From the NCBI RefSeq assembly GCF_000172415.1, contig NZ_ABLD01000005.1, positions 310,001 through 374,000 of the forward strand: a DNA stretch of 64,000 nucleotides, in the 5' to 3' direction. The notes beneath the pieces are model-generated. The model did no database searches, was not told the origin of the DNA, and saw only the letters and a list, made by a program, of their open reading frames with translations. Numbering within the stretch: the stretch's first letter is position 1; every line of letters starts with the position of its first letter. Made by a program: the position numbers and the translations under genes. Shown here one piece after another: positions 57,463 through 64,000 of the stretch. The stretch is from Paraburkholderia graminis C4D1M (GTDB lineage: Bacteria > Pseudomonadota > Gammaproteobacteria > Burkholderiales > Burkholderiaceae).

Positions 57463-58965
57463 CTACGTGGCCCGGCTGCCGTCCGCATTGAGCAGCCGGA
57501 ATTCCGCCGGCGACTCTTCGAACGCGTGTGCGCTGCGCATGGCGGGCACGACTGCTTCAAGTTCGGCATAGTCGAAGCCCGCGCACCACGCTGCCATTCG
57601 TGCGAGGGAACTGATGAGCGGCTCGGGACGTCCGCTTTGTGTGAGGGCTCTCAGGCAGTCCACGAACTGCGGATGGAAAAGCGTGGGGATAATGATGCGA
57701 GCGCGCTCGCCCCGCGAAAGCTCCGCATTCATGATCAGCCGCGACAGACGCCCATTGCCGTCCGCGAAGGGATGAACTTCCGCGATCAGAAAGAGATAAA
57801 AAATGGCCCGCGCGAGGCCCTCGGGGACGGTCAACGCGAGGCGAGATCCTTCGGCGAGCGTGCCGCGAACGTGAGAGGGCTCGACGAACTGCGTGGTGCC
57901 CGCATAATTTGCCTCGAGCTTCAGATTGCCAGGGTCTGCCTCAGGTCTGCGCTCGAGCATGATCCGATGGCGCTCCTGAAGCACGTCGATGAAATCTTCA
58001 CCGACTGGCGGCACTATTGCGCGGGTCTCGGTGCGATACGCCAGATTGAATACGCCCAGGATGTCGTGTGAATCCTTGGGTCTTTGCGCAACGATCTGAT
58101 TGCGCAAGACGATGCCTTCCGCTTCCTCGACAGAGAACCGTGTTCCTTCGACATAGTTGGAAAAATACGATTCAAGAAACGCGAAATGGATGCGGCTGTC
58201 GCCCGCAACGGCCACGTCCACGATGTCGGGCAACACCGCCGTGCGTAGCGCGGTTGCCAGCGTGCCGAAGAGCGTCATGCGCGCCATGTCGATAGGCGCG
58301 CCCTGGGCGATAGCCAATCCAGCCTTCGTTTTGAGCACGCCCTTTGAATGCGTGCTCAGCAGCGCGCCTATCAGTCCGTTGAGCGTCTCATAGCTCGTTG
58401 CTGCGCCGAGCGGTTCGACAAGTTCGCGAGCGCGATCCCGAATCTGGTTGAGGCCTGGCTCTTTGTTCGCGCTCAGGCAGGCAACGAGGCGTTCTTCAAT
58501 CTCCTCGCGCGACGCCCGGGTTGCGGCCGCCCCCCGCGCGAGATTTTCGAGTAGCGCACGTTCCTGCGAGGCCCAGTAAAGATCGAGCGATCCAAGCCGC
58601 AGATCGCGGGGCATAGGCCCAGGGCCTTTCATCAGCACGAGCGTGAGGCCGGGGTAGGTGATACGCCGGTTAAACCGCGTGGGATGGGAGAGTACGACTT
58701 CATTGGCCGCGGTGATGCCGCCGGCGAATGCGCTACGGTGGGAGACTACCGCGCCAGGCACCGCGTGCGCGGCGATTTTCTGCCAGTTTCGGCGAATCCG
58801 CCCCGCGACCTCTTCCTGATTACCGGGCTCGACGTAGACGCCTCGCGCGACGCGCAACAGGCCGCCTTCCTTCGCGCGCCTTTGAAGCGTGCGGTCGAAG
58901 CCGGTGTCACCGGCCGCGAAGACAATTTCATCGGATTGTCGTTTTTCGACTTCGAGGGAGGGCAT
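57463..58965 (-). CDS. Fic-domain AMPylator with AbiEi-like N-terminal domain and inhibitory motif
   Basis: The 500-residue protein has a C-terminal Fic domain with the full motif HPFADGNGRLSR near residue 397, so it should transfer AMP (or another nucleotide moiety) to a target hydroxyl. An (S/T)xxxE(G/N) helix, SNYVEG, lies near residues 270-275, about 125 residues before the Fic motif. That fits a class II, self-inhibited Fic protein. The first 150 residues resemble the AbiEi antitoxin fold: LQRRAKEGGLLRVARGVYVEP is the winged-helix wing, then HAVPGAVVSHRSAFAG. A DNA-binding role for it is inferred. It is inserted, in the opposite direction, between bceK and gmd. The base composition looks slightly less GC-rich than the neighbours. 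The target is unknown. Confidence 0.87.
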   Translation of the reverse strand: MPSLEVEKRQSDEIVFAAGDTGFDRTLQRRAKEGGLLRVARGVYVEPGNQEEVAGRIRRNWQKIAAHAVPGAVVSHRSAFAGGITAANEVVLSHPTRFNRRITYPGLTLVLMKGPGPMPRDLRLGSLDLYWASQERALLENLARGAAATRASREEIEERLVACLSANKEPGLNQIRDRARELVEPLGAATSYETLNGLIGALLSTHSKGVLKTKAGLAIAQGAPIDMARMTLFGTLATALRTAVLPDIVDVAVAGDSRIHFAFLESYFSNYVEGTRFSVEEAEGIVLRNQIVAQRPKDSHDILGVFNLAYRTETRAIVPPVGEDFIDVLQERHRIMLERRPEADPGNLKLEANYAGTTQFVEPSHVRGTLAEGSRLALTVPEGLARAIFYLFLIAEVHPFADGNGRLSRLIMNAELSRGERARIIIPTLFHPQFVDCLRALTQSGRPEPLISSLARMAAWCAGFDYAELEAVVPAMRSAHAFEESPAEFRLLNADGSRAT

Positions 58966-58978
58966 GGAGCCGGGAATT

Positions 58979-59131
58979 TGTCGTTAACCAGCTTCCATTC
59001 TACCGGTTTTGTCGTTTACCAGCTAAAACGCTATCCGGGAGGCGTGTCGTTTACCAGCTAATCGGCACGGGCGGATTGGCGAATTTGTCGTAAACCAGCT
59101 AAGGAACGCGGATAAATGTCGTTTACCAGCT
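58979..59131 (-). repeat. Five direct repeats TGTCGTTTACCAGCT upstream of the Fic gene
   Basis: Copies of a 15-bp unit lie at 58979-58993 (TTAACC variant), 59010-59024, 59045-59059, 59086-59100 (TAAACC variant) and 59117-59131. Spacings are 31, 35, 41 and 31 bp. Three are identical and two differ at one or two bases. Most are followed by TAA or TT. A partial copy, TTGTCGTTT, lies inside the Fic gene at 58936-58944. They start 14 bp upstream of its start codon, so they occupy the promoter. Operators for the AbiEi-like domain are inferred. Confidence 0.9.
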
Positions 59132-59211
59132 TACGACGTGCTCTCCGACCGCGACGCGCGGCTCTCGCGTGCCGCCCCCACAGCCGTCACGCCGTCCCCG
59201 CGCCCCTTACC

Positions 59212-60294
<1,083 letters not shown>

Positions 60295-61044
60295 TCAGAG
60301 CGTGCCATCCAGGAGCCGCCGCACCAGCGGTTCGACGACCTCGGCATCCTGCTCGGCCTTGAGCCGGTACAAGCCCGGCTTCGGATGCGCGCCGTCGGAC
60401 ATCAGCGTCTTCCAGTCCGGCAGGCTGCTGATGTACGCGAACTGGTCGACGAGCGGCACGTGCTGCTCGGCGGCGACGCGGCGCGTCACCGCGACCATCG
60501 ACGCGAGCCGTGCGTTGAGCCGGTTATCGGGCATCGGATTCGACGTCTCCAGCACCGGCTCCTTGCCGAGCGCGCGAGCCGTTTGCACGAGCGCGCTCTG
60601 CGCTGCGTAGAACTGCTCGGGCGTCTGGTCCTGCATCACTTCGTTGATGCCGTAGTTGATCAGCACGATCTGCGCGGGCGATGCCGCGAGCCGTTCGCGC
60701 CACGGCAAACCGGCCGTCGGCCCGGCGCGGCGGTTGCCGGTGCCGTCGCGCAATTGCGTCGCCATCGTCCCGCCGACGCCATAGTTGACGACGTGCACGC
60801 GCTCGCCGAAATGCATCTGCAGCTTGTCCTGCAGATAGGCCACGGCGTTTTGCGCTTGCGGCGCGCAACGGCCTTCGCTGCATGAAATGCCGAGCGTCGT
60901 CGAGTCGCCGTAGGCATCGATCACAATCTGGTGCTGCGCGGCCTGAGCATGCGCGGTCGTTGCGGCGGTAAATGCCGTGAGCGTGATGAGTGCGGTAAGC
61001 GGCGCGAGCATCGCTGCCGCGGCGGCGCATGCGCGGCGCTTCAT
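60295..61044 (-). CDS. Exported SGNH/GDSL-type hydrolase
   Basis: The 249-residue protein has a signal peptide (MKRRACAAAAAMLAPLTALI, cleavage near AHAQA). Block I is IDAYGDSTTLG with the nucleophile Ser, block III LINYGINEVMQ holds the Asn, and block V SDGAHPKPGLYR carries the Asp/His pair. A lipase, deacetylase or acyl-esterase acting on surface polysaccharide in the periplasm is plausible. The ATG at 61044 is preceded by a GAGG site inside the upstream repeat array; an in-frame extension to 61146 would translate that array as (AHEV)n and is unlikely. It lies between gmd and the acyltransferase gene. Confidence 0.85.
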   Translation of the reverse strand: MKRRACAAAAAMLAPLTALITLTAFTAATTAHAQAAQHQIVIDAYGDSTTLGISCSEGRCAPQAQNAVAYLQDKLQMHFGERVHVVNYGVGGTMATQLRDGTGNRRAGPTAGLPWRERLAASPAQIVLINYGINEVMQDQTPEQFYAAQSALVQTARALGKEPVLETSNPMPDNRLNARLASMVAVTRRVAAEQHVPLVDQFAYISSLPDWKTLMSDGAHPKPGLYRLKAEQDAEVVEPLVRRLLDGTL

Positions 61045-61054
61045 GCGTGCGACC

Positions 61055-61098
61055 TCATGCGCCACTTCATGTGCCACCTCATGTGCCACTTCATGCGC
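61055..61098 (-). repeat. 12-bp tandem repeat before the SGNH hydrolase gene
   Basis: Units of TCATGYGCCACY start at 61055, 61067, 61079 and (partly) 61091, giving three full copies and a partial. They fill the 46-bp gap between the acyltransferase stop and the SGNH start on the minus strand. The copies hold the SD-like GAGG and ATG triplets, so copy number could alter initiation. Confidence 0.75.
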
Positions 61099-62188
61099 GG
61101 CCGTGCGGTGCTTGCGGCGCGGCGCGCGGCACACTCGCACCCGCACCGGCCGTCGCGTGCGCCCTGCCGCGCGAGCCGAAAATCAGCCGCTTTTCGAACG
61201 CGAACCATGTGACGCTTGCATAGGCGAGGGTGATCGCGAGCGCAAGCGCAGCGGTCGCATAGCGGCTCATGTTCAGCGGCCACAACGCATACAGCACGCT
61301 CAGGTGAATCAGGTAAATCGTGTAGCTGATCGTACCGATGTACACCAGCACCGGATTGCACAACAGCCGTTTGACGATGCCCCGGCTTTGCAGGGCGATG
61401 ACCACGACGGACGTGCAAAGCACCAACGAAATGCTGTAAAGCCCCGCGTTCGACAGCGGCGTATTGGCCGCGCGAAAACGCGGGAAATGCAGATGCAGCC
61501 ACGCGAGCGCCGCGAGTGCGGCAATCACGCCGAGCACCGCAACGCCCTTGAACGGTTCGAGCGCGTCACGATCGCGCCGCACGGCGACCGCGAGCAGCGC
61601 GCCCGCCGCCAGCAGATCCATGCGAAAGGGCGTCAGGTAATAGATCGGCCAGAACGAATCGAACCACGGCGTGGCCACCGCGCGCAGCACCGGCACGAGC
61701 AGGATCAGCGCGGCCGCGACCCATGCGAGCACACGCTCGGGCACGAGCAGAATCACGAACGGCCACACAATATAGAACTGCTCTTCGACGGCAAGCGACC
61801 ACAGCACATTCAGGCTGTCGTGTCCGCTCTGGTTGAGCGCATCGCCGATGTTGGTCGCGAAGAACGCATACCACTGCCAGTGCTGCGCCCAACCGAAGCC
61901 GAACAGGATCGACGACACCACCATCAGCAGCAGATACGGCGGCAGAATGCGCCGCGCGCGGCGTGCATAAAAATAGCCGAAGTACGACTGCCCGCGCGCC
62001 TTGCGTTCGAGCAGGATGCCGGTGATCAGAAAGCCGCTCAGCACGAAGAACAGATCGACGCCCATCCACAGCGGCGCTTTCAATGCGTGCTGCGCGAACA
62101 CCGCGAGCACGGCGATCGCACGCAAGCCGTCGAGCTGCACGATGCGGCGTGAATGAGAAGGCGCTATGGGCAGGGCGCTAGCAGTCAT
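61091..62188 (-). CDS. Acyltransferase 3 family membrane protein
   Basis: The 365-residue polytopic protein belongs to the OafA/YrhL family that O-acetylates extracellular polysaccharide. It starts MTASALPIAPS at 62188, with RRIVQLDGLRAIAVLAVFAQHA, the family's RIxxLDGLRAIA motif, near residue 15. GVDLFFVLSGFLITGILLER near 45, ARRILPPYLLLMVVS near 75 and LWSLAVEEQFYIVWPFVILL near 120 follow, and about ten transmembrane helices are present. The frame continues to 62392, but the added part is non-coding in look. It is the first gene of a minus-strand trio and would decorate the polymer, like BceO or BceS. Confidence 0.92.
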   Translation of the reverse strand: MTASALPIAPSHSRRIVQLDGLRAIAVLAVFAQHALKAPLWMGVDLFFVLSGFLITGILLERKARGQSYFGYFYARRARRILPPYLLLMVVSSILFGFGWAQHWQWYAFFATNIGDALNQSGHDSLNVLWSLAVEEQFYIVWPFVILLVPERVLAWVAAALILLVPVLRAVATPWFDSFWPIYYLTPFRMDLLAAGALLAVAVRRDRDALEPFKGVAVLGVIAALAALAWLHLHFPRFRAANTPLSNAGLYSISLVLCTSVVVIALQSRGIVKRLLCNPVLVYIGTISYTIYLIHLSVLYALWPLNMSRYATAALALAITLAYASVTWFAFEKRLIFGSRGRAHATAGAGASVPRAAPQAPHGRA

Positions 62189-62894
62189 GAACCGTCCATG
62201 GTGTGAAGCGGATAAAGCCGCGAGAAGCCGCAAGGCATTGCGAAAGACGCGTCGCGCCGATAACGGCCGCGATCCGGAGCGCAATCGGAATGCAATCCGG
62301 CTGCAATCGATTCTAGGCAAAAGAAAATCGCGAAAAAACGCGAATGAAATGGATAAGTGAATCAGATTGCAACAGGGTGTTTCGTTATCCATTTGAAGGC
62401 GGTTTTCATGCTTGTCTTGTACCCGGAGCCCGAGTCCGAGTTCATGCGTGAATTCGCCGGATCGGTGAAGCGGAGTCGGTAAAACATGGGCTCATGCATC
62501 CGCAAGCGTGCTCCTTATACAGCATGGCACGGCCAAATTTTCTTTTAATCCATTTTTAAATCGATTTCTTTATCCCGGTATAAAGCCGGGAATATTTTTG
62601 AATTATTTTTGATTTTCGTCGCCGACTTTTGTACGCGTAATGTGAACCGTGCGGATTGGGCGGCCAAGGACGGCGCGTGCGCCGAGCACCGCATTTCGAC
62701 GTGGCTTATGCGGCCTGCGTGGCATAGGCGAACGTTCGCGCTTCGTCTTTCATCGGCAACTTGCGGCGCATGCCGTCACCTTCATTGAATGCCTGTGTGT
62801 GCGGATAGCAGCGTAAGTCTGTGACGCTCGCGCGCGCTCGCCTATCAGCCTCATGGTTTTAAAGCATCGATCCGCATCGACTGGAGGACATACC
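62189..62894. other. 706-bp divergent gap with AT-rich core and a stray terminator-like hairpin
   Basis: The gap between the acyltransferase and propeller genes is markedly AT-rich between 62500 and 62640. A TCCCGG/CCGGGA stem (62573-62578 and 62586-62591, loop TATAAAG) is followed by ATATTTTTG, a plus-strand terminator shape with no plus-strand gene before it. I see no supported ORF; promoters of both genes must lie here. Confidence 0.5.
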
Positions 62895-64000
62895 TTGCTG
62901 CGCTTCACGTTCAAACGCCGTCTCGCGATATTCGCGTGCGCTGCCGGGCTGGCCGCTCTATCGGCCGGCTCGATCGCGCGTGCCGAAACGGCGTTGAACG
63001 CTAAGACGTCGTGGATCGGCAATACGTTCGGCTTCGGCGACGGCACCTGGACGCAAATCAACATCACGGCAATTGCCGTCGCGCCCGACGGCAAGGTCTA
63101 TACGAATGCGCCGTGGGACGAAAGCGGTGCGGAGGCGAGCGTCTATCAGAACGGCAAGATGCTCGGCTTCGCAGGCGGCACGCACGGCTGGGGCAACAGC
63201 GGCGGCAATGCAATCGCGATCAATCGCAAGTACGCGTTTGTCGCAATTGCAGTCGGCAACGAAAAAGGCCGGCTCGTACAGCCGGGCGTGTGGCCGGAAA
63301 AGGGCAAGCAGTGGTTCGGCATCTCGCGCCGGCAGATCGCCGATCCGAAACGCGCCGCACCGTTTCAGCCTGCGGCGAAGAGCGCCGATCCGCATGCGCA
63401 ACTCGCCGCCGGCTTCCTGATGATGAACGAAGTGCCGACCGGCACGAGCGCCGAAATCGGCGGACTCGCGGCGAGCGAAACGACGCTCTACGCGGCGAAC
63501 ACCGCGCGCGATCGCATCGAGGTGTACGACGCGGAATCGATGCAGCAGAAGACCACGTGGAGCGTGCACGAACCGGGCCGCCTCGCGCTTGCGCCGGACG
63601 GCACGCTATGGGTGCTGAGCGGCACGCGCAACGATCGCGCGCCGCATGTGGAGCACTACACGTCGAGCGGAAAACGCATCGACGAGAACTTAGAACTGCC
63701 CGCCGATACGCTCGCGGTCGACGTCGCCGTCGATGCAACAGGCCGTGTGCTGATCGCCGATAACGGCCCGCGTCAGCAGGTGCTGTTCTTCAGCAAGAAG
63801 GAAGGGCGCTACGAAGAGAGCGGTTCGCTCGGCGAGCGCGGCGGCATTTTTAGCGGCGTCGTCGGAAGGCCAGGACCGCGGCGTTTTAACGGACTCACCG
63901 GTGTGGGCGTGGATGCGCGCGGCAATGTGTACGTGTCGACCAACGGCATCGGTCCGCGCTATGAGCCGATCGGCGCGGGCCTTGGCGCGACGCTCGAAAG
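62895..64000 (+). CDS. Exported beta-propeller (NHL/SMP-like) protein, 3' end outside window
   Basis: The frame is open to the window edge (368 codons visible). It begins with TTG at 62895, preceded by GGAGGA at 62883-62888; an in-frame ATG at 62853 lacks a ribosome site. The N-terminus (LRFTFKRRLAIFACAAGLAAL, cut here) is a signal peptide ending ARAE. The rest has propeller-like blades such as ITAIAVAPDGKVYTNAPWDES, GRLALAPDGTLWVLSG, VDVAVDATGRVLIADNGPRQQV and VGVDARGNVYVSTNGI. The fold suggests binding or hydrolysis of carbohydrates or lactones outside the cytoplasm. Family and function are not recognised; the position beside EPS genes is suggestive only. Confidence 0.75.
   Translation, partial: MLRFTFKRRLAIFACAAGLAALSAGSIARAETALNAKTSWIGNTFGFGDGTWTQINITAIAVAPDGKVYTNAPWDESGAEASVYQNGKMLGFAGGTHGWGNSGGNAIAINRKYAFVAIAVGNEKGRLVQPGVWPEKGKQWFGISRRQIADPKRAAPFQPAAKSADPHAQLAAGFLMMNEVPTGTSAEIGGLAASETTLYAANTARDRIEVYDAESMQQKTTWSVHEPGRLALAPDGTLWVLSGTRNDRAPHVEHYTSSGKRIDENLELPADTLAVDVAVDATGRVLIADNGPRQQVLFFSKKEGRYEESGSLGERGGIFSGVVGRPGPRRFNGLTGVGVDARGNVYVSTNGIGPRYEPIGAGLGATLE

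Noticed and set aside
58979..59131. CRISPR array
   Set aside because: Units are 15 bp with unequal spacers and no cas genes; they look like regulatory repeats.
60977..62152. 391-codon plus-strand frame with CATSCATS repeats
   Set aside because: Antisense to the acyltransferase gene and produced by the 12-bp repeat; composition is that of a shadow.

Overview
The window reads as chromosomal DNA of a GC-rich betaproteobacterium of the Burkholderia/Paraburkholderia/Caballeronia group. This rests on the long class I PurL, the ppiC-bolA-yciB-msrB-selO neighbourhood, the mltG-tmk-holB-tatD replication and cell-wall run, and a cepacian-type (bce) exopolysaccharide cluster. No rRNA, tRNA, CRISPR array, integrase or complete insertion sequence was recognised. 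All identifications are by eye from protein sequence and motifs; no search was run.

Left part (1-25.3 kb): a truncated D-amino-acid-dehydrogenase-like oxidoreductase and divergent purL. A hipBA toxin-antitoxin pair follows, preceded by four operators spaced exactly 51 bp. A minus-strand run encodes a periplasmic parvulin, BolA, YciB, MsrB and the pseudokinase AMPylator SelO. A fatty-acid set follows (acyl-CoA ligase, FadB-type bifunctional enzyme, thiolase), then a LEA-type lipoprotein, a DUF2917/MocR divergent pair, and several catabolic or accessory enzymes (hotdog thioesterase, MDR reductase, SDR, HSL-type esterase, NRDE protein, YgfZ).

Middle (25.3-42 kb): mltG-tmk-holB-GNAT-tatD, a secreted ankyrin protein, a Rap1a/Tai-like small exported protein, an MscS channel, otsA (trehalose-6-phosphate synthase), an AAA ATPase and a GT4 glycosyltransferase. 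Small envelope genes follow (YSC84 lipoprotein, two-TM protein, PsiF, YciI). At the border of the polysaccharide region is a transposase-derived protein: an IS5-type N-terminal domain without the catalytic part, joined to a long Ala/Pro-rich chain and a second compact domain.

Right part (42-64 kb): the exopolysaccharide cluster. bceA (GDP-mannose supply) faces away from bceB-K (initiating transferase, UDP-glucose dehydrogenase, tyrosine phosphatase, export lipoprotein, tyrosine autokinase, glycosyltransferases, polymerase). On the opposite strand lie gmd, an SGNH hydrolase and a membrane acyltransferase. Between the two halves sits a Fic protein with an AbiEi-like N-terminal domain and a class II inhibitory motif, preceded by five copies of a 15-bp direct repeat. 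A TTG-started exported beta-propeller protein runs off the right edge.

The points most worth checking are the hipBA operator array, the AbiEi-Fic gene with its repeats inside the EPS locus, the one-base (extra C) frameshift that joins bceC to bceD, and the transposase-derived protein beside the EPS genes.
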